Below the pieces are notes generated by a model. It made no database searches and was not told the DNA's origin. It worked only from the letters and a program-made list of their open reading frames with translations. From Sycobia sp. Sy_11 (taxonomy: Eukaryota > Arthropoda > Insecta > Hymenoptera > Epichrysomallidae), in assembly GCA_018907035.1 (NCBI GenBank), contig JACCIC010000177.1, forward strand, positions 1-64,000: DNA of 64,000 bases, given 5' to 3'. The position numbers were made by a program, and so were the translations under genes. Below, piece by piece: positions 45,300 through 56,809 of the stretch; positions within the stretch are counted from its first letter, which is position 1; the number at the start of each line of letters is the position of its first letter.

Positions 45300-46524
45300 C
45301 TAAAAACTCTTTATTGTGGATAACGATTCGGGTTTATCACCCCTTAGGGCGATTAGAAATTTACGATTGCTCCGTTTATACGAGCTTATTCTAGCTTCCT
45401 CTACGTATTGCTGCTCTGGAATTTCATTTGATTCGGCGAGCTTCCGTGCTGCTACGTCGCAAGGTTCACCTTTATTATTGATGAAATAGACAATATAATC
45501 GTTGCGAAACTGAATTAATTCTTTGGTTTCTACGAAGTGATTTTTGCTCTCTTTCGAATTTGTCCTCCTATCGTCAGATGTGCTCTTCTTAGCATTATCT
45601 TTTTCGTGTTCTAAACGGTTACTCCGATTCGTTGTTACTGAGGTTTCGCTGCTAGAGCTATCCGAATCACTACTACTTTGACTACTATTATTTTCGGACG
45701 TTAAAGTAATTAATTTCTGTTTAGGTTTCCTACCTTTCCGTTTCGGCTTTTGCGGTACACAGGATGATTCGCTGCCTGATGCGAAGTATTTGTTACATCT
45801 AGGTATTTGTTGCATCGAGGTATTTGTTACATCTCTCTTTTGAACAAATGTTGGTTTATTATTTTTTAATTTATCTATCTTAGTACGTGGCTGGTTTTCC
45901 TTATTTTGCTGCGTGTTCTCCAAATTGAGAGATTTACTCTCGATAATATCGTTTGATTTTCTTTGCTCTGTGATTCACGGTTGTCCTCGTCGTCTACGAC
46001 TACTTGTTCGATCATTATTAGTCCCTATCTCCATCTGTTGCAGATCCTGGGCATCTATATTCCCCTGTCTAGAAGTAGAAGTATCAATTGGACTGTATTT
46101 AAGTTTGATTGATAGCCGCTTTCTTAGTCCCTTGCATTTTCTCGTTGCGTTCTTGGGTTTGTTTCGTAGTTTTATGTCGTTTCGGACGAACATTTTTCGT
46201 TAAAATCTTCCTACTTGATTCTATGGTAATGCCTTCGATTCCCGACTTAGAAAAATTTCCATGATTTCTCTTATCTTTAGTTGAAATTGGAAAATCTTTA
46301 ATTCCTTCTGAAAAATTAGAAACATTCGGCGTCTTATCCTCGCCAATCTCTCCTCGGACTTTAGATCTAGTAATTCGGTGGTTTTGGACAGTACTTCTGA
46401 TCCCTTTTAACATAGCATTCTTTGTACGTGCCTTCGGAACTTTGGGAGGCTGAGTACAATGAGGATCCGGATTTTCAGGATTCACCACTGGTTTATCAAG
46501 ATTAACTTGCTTTTCCCTTTGCCC
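45300..46524 (-). pseudogene. gypsy element B: Ser-rich tether between RNase H and integrase
   Basis: About 400 codons of low-complexity, charged sequence in two frames (46488-46099 and 45923-45300) between RNase H and the integrase finger. It includes basic runs ('KPKRKGRKPKQK') and a Ser-rich acidic stretch ('NNSSQSSSDSDSSSSETS' near 45640-45700). It ends in 'KFLIALRGDKPESLSTIKSF', which leads to the integrase. The usual gypsy spacer here is far shorter. Function is unknown; it may be a lineage-specific linker or a captured segment. Confidence 0.65.
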
Positions 46525-47335
46525 TCAAGTGACTACGTTTACATTCTCAACAGGGTTACGTGACAACGCATCAGCGTGTACATTCATCTTACCTGGGTTG
46601 TAGACTACTTTAAAATCATACTCCGAAAGCTTAAACCTCCACTTTATCACACGCGTGTTCAAATCAGCTGTTTTGAACCACACGAGCGGTTGGTGGTCAG
46701 TCACGAGGGTAAACGTACGTCCAAATACATACGGCCTAAAGGTATGCACGGAATGAAGCATAGCAAATTCTTCTTTCTCGTATACCTCGTAGCGTATCTC
46801 GGGTCCGCGCAGAACTCGCGACGTATAGGCAATCGGTTGATCCCTACCGAGTTTTCCTTATGACAGGATGCCCCCAATCGCATAACGCGACGCGTCGGTC
46901 GTGATAATGAATGGTTGATCCATATCAGGGAATCACAACACAGGTGCTGTACACAGAACACTCTTTACGCATGCAAAAGCATTTTCTGCGTTTTCTCCCC
47001 AGACAAACGGTTCGTTGCTTTGCAGAAGCTTGGTGATGGGTTTAGAAATTTTGGCAAAGTCCTTAATAAATCCACATTAGTATCCGGCTAAACCCAAAAA
47101 TTTTCGAATATTTTTAACGTGCTTAAGACGCGGGAATCGCTCTATCGCTTCTAGGTTCTTCGGTTCGGGTGCTAACCCGTCTTCGCTAAGAACGTGTCCT
47201 GAATATGCTACTTTTCATTGTAGAATTTTGCACTTTCCGGGTTCGAGTTTCCAGTTTGGTTTCCGCAATCTTTCCATTACTTCATTGAACAATTTTTCGT
47301 GTTTTTCCCAAGTCTTGGCGTAGATTACGTCAAGA
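46525..47335 (-). pseudogene. gypsy element B: RT thumb and RNase H
   Basis: Minus-strand thumb 'KFLGLAGY' near 47080, RNase H 'TTDASRYAIGGILS' near 46870-46910, 'YEVYEKEEFAMLHSVHTFRP' near 46730-46790, 'VTDHQPLVWF' near 46675-46705 and 'ADALSRNP' near 46552-46575. A clean frame exists only from 46761 to 46525. Confidence 0.85.
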
Positions 47336-47676
47336 TTACATATCGTCCATATAGACGAACACGCCCATGCAAATAAGGCCCTCGAGCGTAAAGTTCATCG
47401 CGCGCTGATATTCCACGCCTGCGTTCTTCAAACCGAATGGTATGCGAACGAATTCAAAATGCCCGTCAGGTGTTGAAAAAGCAGTTTCATACATGTCTTT
47501 CGCACTCATCGGTATTTGATGGAATCCGGAGACGTAATCCATGACAGTATAGTATTTAGCAGCACCAACAATGACGAGTATTTCGACAATATTGAGTAAC
47601 GGGTATGTCATTGCTACTGTTTTCTCGTTTAGAGGACGGAAATCTACTACAACTCGCCAACGTGGTTTATTATCAG
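47336..47676 (-). pseudogene. gypsy element B: RT fingers and palm
   Basis: Minus-strand 'WRVVVDFRPLNEKTVA' near 47625-47670, 'YTVMDYVSGFHQIPMS' near 47500-47550, 'RIPFGLKNAG' and the catalytic 'YMDDM' at about 47339-47353, after which the frame stops. The second residue after DD is Met rather than the usual Ile. Confidence 0.85.
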
Positions 47677-48651
47677 TTAATTGCTTTTTGGTACGACCGA
47701 AAGCGTTGACGAATAGCTACTTCTAGAGTGTCTGATTACGCCTTTCTGCAGTAACTTATTCACTTGCCGGTTCACCTCGTCTTTCAGAGCATGCGGCAAT
47801 CTGTATTGACGCGAGTTCACTAGAATATCATCGGTTGTGGGAATCTTATGATCTACTACATTAGTTGTAATAAGTTCATCACCCTCAAGATAAAACCAAT
47901 CCGGATTATTTTTCAACAATTTCACGGCTTGCTGGTATTCTTCCTTTTGCACCTTATTGATTTCCGTAAATCCGATTAACTTCGTTAGTCGGTCCGGGAT
48001 ATCATCGTATCGTTCGGAAGCCAAAAAAAGGTTTTTATAATCTTCTTTACTCCAGTCAAACTCTTGCAGATTGGTATTATCAAATTGCATTAGGGACTTA
48101 AGATTCTCGAACTTCCAATCATGCATCGCACCTGCATCCGATTCCTCGTTTTTATACATTAGTATTTCTTCGTCGCGTAGAAACTCTAATATTGTTCTTT
48201 CATTTTTGACCGTAATGATTTTTTCTCCAAAATTAATAATTGCTTTAGCGCTGTACAAAAAGTCAGATCCTAATATCGCATCGTATGGTATGGCGCTGTT
48301 ATTCGGTATTACTGTCATCGATGATTCTACGCCTAATATATTAAGGTGTGCAGCACCGAGTGTAGGCATTAGTAATCCGTTAATCCCTTTTAGATAAGTT
48401 TCGTGCGTTGTGTCGATCATTCCCAATGATGATAGTACTTTTGCTTTAATCACGCTCGCTTCACAACCAGTGTCGATTAAAATTAGTGTTCCTTTGTAGT
48501 TTAAATATAAAAATTTATTGTGGTTTCCGGCAAAGTTAGTGTTAAGTATTCTTGGGGATTGTTCGGAACTACTTTTACCACCCAGTGGCAGTTCGTGTTC
48601 TCCGATCTTTAATGTATTCCTTTCGAAATCTACGATGGATCTTTGCTGCAC
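47677..48651 (-). pseudogene. gypsy element B: protease and RT start
   Basis: A 324-codon minus-strand frame. The aspartic protease 'LILIDTGCEASVIKAKVLSS' lies near 48430-48490 and 'AILGSDFL' near 48260-48285, then a linker and the RT entrance 'QYRLPHALKDEVNRQVNKLL' near 47745-47805. It ends 'SSYSSTLSVVPKSN' just before the RT fingers, a one-frameshift break. It is the longest open piece of element B. The ATG at 48651 is internal; the true junction with gag lies upstream. Confidence 0.85.
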
Positions 48652-48923
48652 TAAGAAACTTATTCCTAGTATGTCATCGTACGAGTTTAAAACTCTCTTC
48701 TACGATGTGAAATCTTATTAATTCTCCGAACCCTCTTATACAAGCGGTTCCCAGGGATTTAATTACATTGTCGGTTATTCCTTTTAAATTATGTCAGCTG
48801 TGTTTATTTCTATGCCGAAGAGTAGGTTCCCGTGCTTTAATATATTTCCGTGTGACCCTGAATCCACCAAAAATGAGAGTTTCCTGCTCCCAAACCTTAG
48901 ATTTATATGGGGCAGGAACTCGC

Positions 48924-50880
48924 TTACAATAGTTGCAATTCTGAGGGTTCCTTCTCCATCCTCGCTATATTGGCTGAGCGCATGGGGACGAGCGGCGCCG
49001 TTGGCTGCGCTCTAGACATAAAGGTACCGTTCGAGTTTTCCGCTCGCATTTTTTCATTATACATTCTTTTTCTGCACTCGTTAATGTCATGCCCCGTATT
49101 TTTGCAATATGCACAACTCTTTGAAGTAGGGCAAGAGGCCGCCATATGTCCTGGTCGGTTGAACCCCCCCTACGATATTCAACGGATACGTTGCCGATCT
49201 ATGTCCGGGCTCGTTGCACCGGAAACATCTTTCGGTATGTTTACAGTTCTTTTCCGTATGGCGAACCAAATTGCAAAGTTGGTAACTCATGCTGTTGTGG
49301 CACGTATTTTCTGTATGTCCAGACTTATCGCATAACTGGCATGACTCAATTGATGCCTTATTCGCAATTATTATACCTTATTCGCCTTATTCGGCCTTCT
49401 CTTCCCCGAACTGTGAGTTTGCGACTAAGATCTCTTAATAAACTACGCTTGTCAAGATCTCTTTCTGCTTCTATTGCTTTATTAACGATAGTATTAAGAT
49501 CTGTCACCGCTGTTCCGATACTTCTACCGATTTGTTTTCTTAGGCCTTTGCGAAAGCAAGAAATTACTGTAGCTTCAGCTTCGCGACGCATCGCTTCCGT
49601 CACAGCTCGTACATGAGCTCCCTCTGCTTCCAGAAGTCGACGGCCCAGGTCCTTTATTCGATTAGCGAATGAAATTACATTTTCGTCATCTCATTGGAAC
49701 TACATTTCTAATTCACCGATCAGTTGTTATATAATTCGTGGAGGTACTTATATCGTCTCTAAGAAATCTTTTAGAGCCCTAACGGTAGCAAACCTTTGCC
49801 CACGAATCGCCTGTCTCGCCTCCCCGTTACACGTGACCGTAATAACTTGATGAAGCTTGACTCGCTGGTCGCATCTATAATCCCCAGTGCTTCGTCGCGG
49901 CCTTCGAAAAACTCGCTTAAGATAATATTGCGCCCATCGAATACGGACACTACCTTAAGTGCATCTTTCAACGGGACAGCCTGAGTAGGCATTGTCACGT
50001 GGGCTTGGTTGTTGTCTGACATATATATATCGAGGTTTTTGGATTCTTCCTTTTGTTTGTAATCAGCCGTTTTTGCCGTTTGTACGATTGGTTCTAGGAA
50101 AGAAGTTTCCGAAACATCAATCGTTCCTTGTAACACTCGCGATGGAGTTTTTATTTCTTTATCTCTCGGTATCTCTTTAGTCGGAAAAAAGGGTCGACGT
50201 TGTCGAACTCATCTGGACAGAATTTATTTTTGTCTGCCCGACTTCTAGTGACACGCTATTCAGACATGCGTACTTATTAGCTGATGTCATATAAATTTTC
50301 GCATCAAAGTCCGTAATATTTGTAGCCTTATAACGTCACATGAAGAGTAATTAAAATTAGGCACCTATTAGTTAGTTTTAAATAGTTGTAAAACGTTATA
50401 ATATTATATAACTAATGCAGAGCTAGTCGACGAGATTAGTTTCTGACGGCTGTACCGCTTAATTAACCTTACGTGCGTATATAAAAAGTTAGTTGAAAAA
50501 AAAAATTAGTTGGCAGTTTCTCCACCTTATTCAGCCGTCCAGGTTTAACTGCCTAACGGCTTCTTCCAATAATTCTATATCTCATTCGCTGACGGTTTGT
50601 TTCCGGTTTAGTTCCCTAAAAGCGCGCGCGGTTATCGCTCAAGTTCTTTCTAACCAAGCCTTAAGTTCTTCGTTTTCCTTTTCTAACCCCTGTATTCGCT
50701 CTTCCGCACTAGTTAGCTTTCGTAGTAAGAATTAGTGTTTCCGTGTGTCTCCGCACAGCCCTCTTGTAATTCCTCGATATATGTGCGATTATTTCGCGAC
50801 AGTGTTTTGAACGTGCAAAGAGCCCTATGCTGACAATTTACTCGCTCTTCTATCGTGTTGAGTCTGTCTTCATGAGGCAA
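48924..50880 (-). pseudogene. gypsy element B: Gag with zinc knuckles, broken
   Basis: Minus-strand Gag in pieces. There is a coiled-coil-like N-terminus ('LTSAEERIQGLEKENEELKA' near 50660-50720), a capsid region (50136-49771, 'LKDALKVVSVFDGRNIILSE'; 49603-49358, 'EAEATVISCFRKGLRKQIGR') and a nucleocapsid with repeated knuckles. CFRCNEPGHRSATY (near 49200-49240) lacks the last Cys, while CAYCKNTGHDINEC (near 49080-49120) is complete. Frameshifts near 49640, 49320 and 49130 and stops in the N-terminus break it. It precedes the protease frame as in a normal gag-pol order. No primer site or LTR was found upstream. Confidence 0.75.
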
Positions 50881-50939
50881 AGATAATCCCTATTTAATCC
50901 TACCATTTATACAGAAGAGTTCCCGGTTGGGGACAAGGA

Positions 50940-51370
50940 TAAAAAAAAATTTATAAATAAAAATTAAATAAATAATTATTAAGAAAATAATCAAAAAAGA
51001 AAAATACTGAAATGATAAAAATATTTAAAAAGTCTTAATTATAAAAAAAACGAATTATTAAATTAATTATTAACGTTAAAAAAAATTTATAAACAGAAAT
51101 AGTTATTAAGAAAAGAAAAAATAAAGAAAAAACAGAAAATATAAAAATATTTTAAAAAAGTCTTACTTATTAAAAAAACGAATTATTAAGTTATTATATT
51201 AATTATTAAAGTTAATAAAAAAATTTATAAAGCAAAATCGAATTATTAAATGAATAGATATTGAAATTATAAAAAGAAGTCTTAATTATAAAAAAAACGA
51301 GTTATTAAAATATTAAATTAATTATTAATGTAAATAAAAAAATTATAAATAAAAATTGAAAAAAAGAAAA
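50940..51370. repeat. degenerate AT-rich tandem repeat (~110-140 bp units)
   Basis: About four units, each starting 'AAAAAAATTTATAA' and containing 'AAGTCTTAATTAT', 'AAAAAACGAATTATTAA' and 'TTAATTATTAA'. The unit boundaries are near 50944, 51080, 51220 and 51335. GC content is very low. AT-rich DNA without a clear unit continues to 51640. Confidence 0.7.
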
Positions 51371-51686
51371 TAATAAAAAATTTTGATTAAATGTAGAAGA
51401 AAAAAATCTGTTAAATTATTATTACTAAGAATTAGGTTAACAATTATCTATAAGAAAAAAAATAGAAAGCAAAAAGGAAGAGGATTTATTGAAATTTAGA
51501 CAATAAAAAAAATATAGAATTTATCGTTCAGATATAAATAATAAAAATTTAATAAATTAGGTTTTGTTAATAATAAATAAAATAATAAAAAAAATGGAAT
51601 TGTTAAAGATAAGGAATGAAGTATAGGAGGAAATGTAATCCCAACCGTGAGCTATTATTAGAATTTTTTAATTTATAACAATTACG

Positions 51687-51689
<3 letters not shown>

Positions 51690-51725
<36 letters not shown>

Positions 51726-51750
51726 TACACATATATATATATATATAGAT

Positions 51751-51781
<31 letters not shown>
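51690..51781. repeat. interrupted (TA)n microsatellite
   Basis: Three TA runs separated by 'GATACACA'. Confidence 0.95.
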
Positions 51782-51785
<4 letters not shown>

Positions 51786-51839
51786 TACACAGCTATTAAT
51801 ATATATGCCCGGTACGAGGGCTTCCCGTCGCGGCACAGT

Positions 51840-52360
51840 GAAGAGATGGCGGCCGGAGAACCGAATCACTCGGCACAGCGGTGGAGGGGAGGACCTACTC
51901 CGTTAGGTGCAGCGGCGCGGAGGAGGGGCGGCCTTCTCCAATAGGCGCAGTGCAGTGGAGAGGTCGGGCCTACTCCGTTAGGCGCAGCGCAATGGAGGGG
52001 GCGGGTCACTGACCTCGGTCCCTCTCGGCCAATAGCGCAAGTGCGTGAGCGGTTCACTGACCTCCGCTGGAGGGCCAAATCACTCGGCGCGGCGGAGGGA
52101 GGGGCGGACTTTCGCTCTCCCTTCTCTGCACGCGCCACTCGGATGAGCGCGCAGCCGGAGTCGATGTCCTTCGTCGAAGGGCCGAATCACTCGGCGCGGC
52201 GGAAGGGGGGCGGACCTTCGCTCTCTCTCTCTCTCTCTCTCTCTCTGCACGTGCCACTCGGATGAGCCGCGCAGGCGGGGTCGATGTCCTTCGTCAGAGG
52301 GCCGAATCACTCGGCGCGGCGGAGGGGGACGGACGTTCGCTCTCTCTCTACCGTTATATG
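51840..52360. repeat. GC-rich minisatellite (~110-120 bp units)
   Basis: The landmark 'GAATCACTCGGCGCGGCGG' or a close variant recurs at about 51863, 52076, 52184 and 52304. Units also share 'GGACTTTCGCTCTC' and 'GCCACTCGGATGAG', and one contains a (CT)n run (52219-52244). Open frames on both strands here are repeat artefacts. Confidence 0.8.
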
Positions 52361-53105
52361 GGCCAGTAACGTGGGAGGGCGGGGGAGTATCGCTGTTCCT
52401 TTATTCTTCGATCTCGCTATCCGGACCGAAGAATAATAGCTTCCGCCGGGCGATTTTCTCCCGCCTCTCTTCGTTTATGACGGCGGGCGGGTCACAAGCG
52501 GAGACGGGGGAGTAGCAGCGCCTTCACTCCTGCTTTATCCTGCGTCCTGCTCTCGCGATACTTCCGCGCCGGTTTGCTCGCGTTTTTTTCGTGCCCTAAG
52601 AAGTTCCCCGTCGCTGGTACCCCGGGGTGTCCGCGGACAACCTGCCGCATTCAATGGTGCCAATCGGTGATATCGTGGAAGGTTTTATCGGGGAGCGGGA
52701 TGGGGTTTTTACCCCTTCTTCTATTACTGATGTTGGAGCTGGCTCCGAGGGGGCGACGATCGATGGCGCAGGTGTGTCGGTGATCGCGGTAGTTGCTGCT
52801 GTCGCCTGGTCTCCGAACCAGGGCGGTGGATCAATGCCAGCGGCGTGCCTACTGGAGGACGGCGTGATTCGCGCTGGAAAAATTTTTTCAACCCGGTGCA
52901 ATTTTCCCGGCTGCGAATTATTGCTATTTATTCGCTGGGGGCGGGGCGTGTCTAGAACGGTTGTAGTTTTTGCTCAATTGTCAGTCACGGAATGCTGGGT
53001 CAAAAAATTTCCGTTCCACCGGGCGCTTCACCTCAAGACCTTTTACGTAATGGTCGTGAATTGGGCGAAATATCCGCCACACGGTAATAGTAATTATAAT
53101 GGTTA
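52361..53105. other. GC-rich unclassified stretch
   Basis: Frames are open on both strands (plus 52627-53106, 159 codons; minus 52596-52901, 101 codons, Pro/Ser/Thr-rich). Neither has a recognisable domain. The minus frame has the composition of a Gag N-terminus and would match the orientation of element B, but that is speculation. The GC-rich composition is enough to keep frames open by chance. Confidence 0.4.
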
Positions 53106-54063
53106 ATTATAGTAAAAAACAAAAGTAGTAATAGTGCTAATGATAATAAGAGCAAAATAGCGCAGAAATATTATTGTCTAAAATAATTATAAAAATAATA
53201 TTAAACATAGTAATAATCGCAATAGTAATAATAACGAGATTAATAATAATGCTTAGCGCAGAGCGCAACATAATTATTCTTTAAAATAGTAGTAACAATT
53301 AGAAGTTCTTATAATATTAATAATAATATCGAAAACATTAACTAGAACAGTAATAATAACAAAACAATATTAATAATAGCATTACTATCAATTAGAACTG
53401 TAATATTAGCAATATTAGTGCTTAAAATAGTAATAATAATAATAACAATATTAATAATTTTATCAATATTTGAACATAAGAGCAATATCAATAATAAGTA
53501 TAAACCTAGACGTCAGTAATAATAATATCAACCGCGCTTAATACTACGAACATGTACATTTTTCATTATATTAATAGTTTGGAAAATATAAATTCATGTT
53601 CAGAAATAATATTATTTCGGTACGTCGTTTGTTTTGAGAATCTTTGTATTTCACTCGAAACAAAATTTTGGACGTATTTTAGTTGCTTCAGCATCCTGGA
53701 ATATTGGTTTATTAGACGGTTTCTCGGGTTTCGTATTTCGTATATAGAAAAGGAGGAAGGTTCGTAAACAGCACATTAGCGCGCCTCCGCTTCGTTCCGA
53801 ATTTTCCAGGGGGGGCGGGAAAGTACAATCGGCGCGGGGAGAGAGAGGATACGGCAGTCTGTGCCGATCGTAGCGGGCCTACGGCTATGCTGCATTACTA
53901 CGGCCACATCTGGTCCGATCTTTTATTACTGAAAGGCATGCGCCGTGCACGCATTCGGCAATGAGGTTTGTCGTTAGGCAAGACGCAGACAGTTTACATA
54001 TAGAAATATATATAAACATATTTATTGTCACGGATTACTCCGAGAATATCTGCGAATCTTGCC
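53106..54063. other. TAA-rich low-complexity DNA, then unclassified
   Basis: 53106-53530 is dominated by AATAATA-type triplets. 53550-54060 is mixed, with a GC-rich patch at 53775-53965 and no recognisable frame. A (TA)n run follows at 54064-54098. Confidence 0.5.
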
Positions 54064-54281
54064 TTACCTTTAAATATATATATATATATATATATATTTT
54101 ATGGTGGTTAGGGCGACGTTGCCAAACGCTCGTCTCTTTTCTTTTCTCTCTCCTTCGCTATCCTTACGCACTTTCCCAGACCTGAAATTCATCGAGAACT
54201 CGACGGGTCGGCATGCTATGGCAATTCAACCGGCCGTTTCCTCCAATCCCCGAACATCTGTACATATATATTTATACACAT

Positions 54282-54331
<50 letters not shown>

Positions 54332-54335
<4 letters not shown>

Positions 54336-54909
54336 TAATAAATATTTTTTATTGGTCCTACAGTCCAATCAATTTCAACCAAAAATAAAATAAAATAAAA
54401 ATAAAAATAAAATAAAAATAAAAAATAAAAATAATAATAAAAAATAAAAAATAAGAAATAAAAATAAAAAATAATAAAAATAAAAATAAAAATTAAAAAT
54501 AAAAATTAAATTAAAAATTAAATTAAAATGATAATGACAGTCAGACTGTCCTTGTTTACATTAATAATAATTGTAACCTAATCAATTAGGTAAGGGTGTT
54601 GGGGACAGTCAGACTGCACTTTACTAACAAAGAATTTTTTCAGCTAATATTTTATTTTCAGATTAGTCTACGGGGGTGAATGTAAACAAGGACAGTCTGA
54701 CTGTCATTATCATTTTAATTTAATTTTTAATTTAATTTTTATTTTTAATTTTTATTTTTATTTTTATTATTTTTTATTTTTATTTCTTATTTTTTATTTT
54801 TTATTATTATTTTTATTTTTTATTTTTATTTTATTTTTATTTTTATTTTATTTTATTTTTGGTTGAAATTGATTGGACTGTAAGACCAATAAAAAATATT
54901 TATTAATTT
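54332..54909. repeat. large palindrome with 229-bp arms (Penelope-end type)
   Basis: The left arm 54332-54560 and right arm 54681-54909 have equal length and appear almost perfectly complementary, including a long (A)nT-rich run, around a 120-bp spacer. The outer end is AAATTAATAAATATTTTTTA, the inner end 'CAGTCAGACTGTCCTTGTTT'. The spacer carries 'GGGGACAGTCAGACTGCACTT' and 'TTTTTTCAGCTAATATT', as in the Penelope-like 3' region at 31380-31470. TA runs flank both sides (54287-54331, 54941-54985). Confidence 0.88.
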
Positions 54910-54939
54910 GTATATGGGCAGTCGACAGAAGTACAATTC

Positions 54940-54988
<49 letters not shown>

Positions 54989-55025
54989 TACATATATATT
55001 CGGCGTAATGGCTGGACGCAACAAC
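54910..55025. repeat. palindrome flank and (TA)n
   Basis: 'GTATATGGGCAGTCGACAGA' (54910-54929) plus a (TA)n run (54941-54985), then 'CGGCGTAATGGCTGGACGCA' (55002-55021). The first motif recurs at 33134, the last at 43575. Confidence 0.7.
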
Positions 55026-56085
55026 ACGTTAAAGTTGCTTCCTGGCGAACATATTAGTTTGTCAATAAATCATTTGTTATATCACCAGTTTGTATAATCA
55101 CATCTATTTCCTTGTTGTATGAGAATTATTTTTATTTATGTAAATATGTTTCATTGTCAATTGTATCAGTGTTGATATGTTCTGACTATCTCCTTAATAT
55201 TTGCTGCTATTAGTATTTTATGGTTAGCATAAGAAGTTATATTATCTTAATACTAACTAAACCTCGACTTCTAAAATGTTTGCCAAGTTATTTAATGAAA
55301 ATTTTTGAATTTCTATAAAATCCTTTTGTATTTTATTTGTCCTGATTCTTCTTGATTTACTAGTATTTGATACAACTACCAGCAATTTTCAGGTTGGAAA
55401 AATGTTGCCTCCTTCTATCACTTTTCCTATTTTTAATTTTTTCTACATTCAATGCCTGTAACTATACCTATACTCTTGTTTAAGTTAGAATGCTTCTTGT
55501 TGGTATGTGACATCTGAGCATATTTTTGTACTTGCAAGACATGTAGCTGCTTACTATTTTCTAAACTACCTATTCGTACCAAGTATGCCCATTATCTGTT
55601 TAACCTGTGAAATGCATATAGCACATATGTGCTTGTGAAGGCAAATTTACTACAATTATATTTTCCACAAGAAACTTACATTTCTGTTGAATCCTCCTGG
55701 ATTAAATTTTTGTGCTATCGATAGCTATATTCTTACTTGGGTCTATTTTGAAAAATACAGAATATTTTGAAGTTTTTTAGCTTATGATAGTAGCGTTTCA
55801 AGCCACCATGTGTATATACACCTTAGTTGGTGCCGGTAGGTATTTTCTTTTGCCATAAGAGACGTTGTTTTTATAAGTACTTTATAGGCAGGCGAGTGAT
55901 GTAGTCAACCAAGAAGGAGAATACTAATACACTTTTCCAGTTAATAAAGAGCAGAAAGAAAAGTGCATGTGATAGGTTAGAATATGTATCCATACAAGTA
56001 CATGTAGTATAACGGTAGGGAGAAAACTAGATAGATAGTCAGAAAACGATTAATAGTATTTAGAATCATATCATATGTACATATA
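55026..56085. other. unclassified AT-rich intron
   Basis: No domain or repeat is recognised in about 1 kb. Confidence 0.5.
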
Positions 56086-56805
56086 TTAGGTTGTCAACTA
56101 ACACCCTTCCGCTTTATCGCTCTTCATTCAATGCTTTATAAAAAATGTTACAGTGGTTGGATTTACTTCAAATATGCGCCATTTTGTTCGATAATCTGCT
56201 TCCATCTAGACGGCAACTTCATAATAGCTCTCTCGTAGAAACCTTTCTCTTTATTTGCAAAGAAATCGGACAGCCACTTTTCACAAGCCTCTTTTGAATC
56301 CAACTTTACACGACCAAGGGGGTTCAACATGGACAGGAACAGGTGGTAATCACTTGGCGCTATGTCCCGGCTATATGGTGGAAGCGATAAAACCGCCCAT
56401 CCGAACTCCCGTAGTTTCGGACGTATCATCAACGAACAGTGTGGTCTGGCGTTGTCCTGGTGGAACACTACACCCTTCCTGTTGGCCAATTGTAAACGCT
56501 TCTGGATGATAGCCTGCTTCAAGCGGTCCAGTTGTTCACAGTAGATAGTAGAATTAAGCGTCTGGCCATATGGGAGCAGCTCATAGTGGATGATTCCCTT
56601 CCAATCGTACCAAACACACAGCAAAACCTAGCTGGCCGTCAATCTCAGCTTGGCCATTGTTCGAGACGGACCACCGGCCTTGGATCACGACCGTTTTCGC
56701 TTTATATTGTCGTATGTGATCCATTTTTCGTCGCCAGTCATCATCCGCTTCAAAAATGGGTTGATTTCGTTCCGTTTCAGCATCACATCGCAGGCGTTCA
56801 CTCAC
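56086..56805 (-). pseudogene. mariner element B, copy 2 (3' half)
   Basis: The minus-strand 3' half starts with the inverted repeat TTAGGTTGTCAACTAACACC at 56086, after TA. The frame 56624-56163 encodes 'MLCVWYDWKGIIHYELLPYG', the second catalytic box 'HQDNARPH' and the third 'APSDYHLF', both intact. Upstream, 'MMTGDEKWITYDNIK' near 56700-56760 is in another frame, with a stop near 56630. At about 56805 it is cut by an LTR fragment and the N-terminal half is gone. It is better preserved than the copy at 25020 but inactive. Confidence 0.85.
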
Positions 56806-56809
56806 ATAG

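Noticed and set aside
51840..52360. CRISPR-like repeat array
   Set aside because: Units are contiguous minisatellite copies without unique spacers, in a eukaryotic genome.
50940..53105. 5' LTR of gypsy element B
   Set aside because: No copy of this DNA exists at the element's 3' side (43560-44066), and no primer site or matching ends were found.
52596..53106. Overlapping open frames on both strands (159 and 101 codons)
   Set aside because: No domain, no splice or codon signal, and GC-rich DNA keeps frames open by chance. Described only as unclassified.
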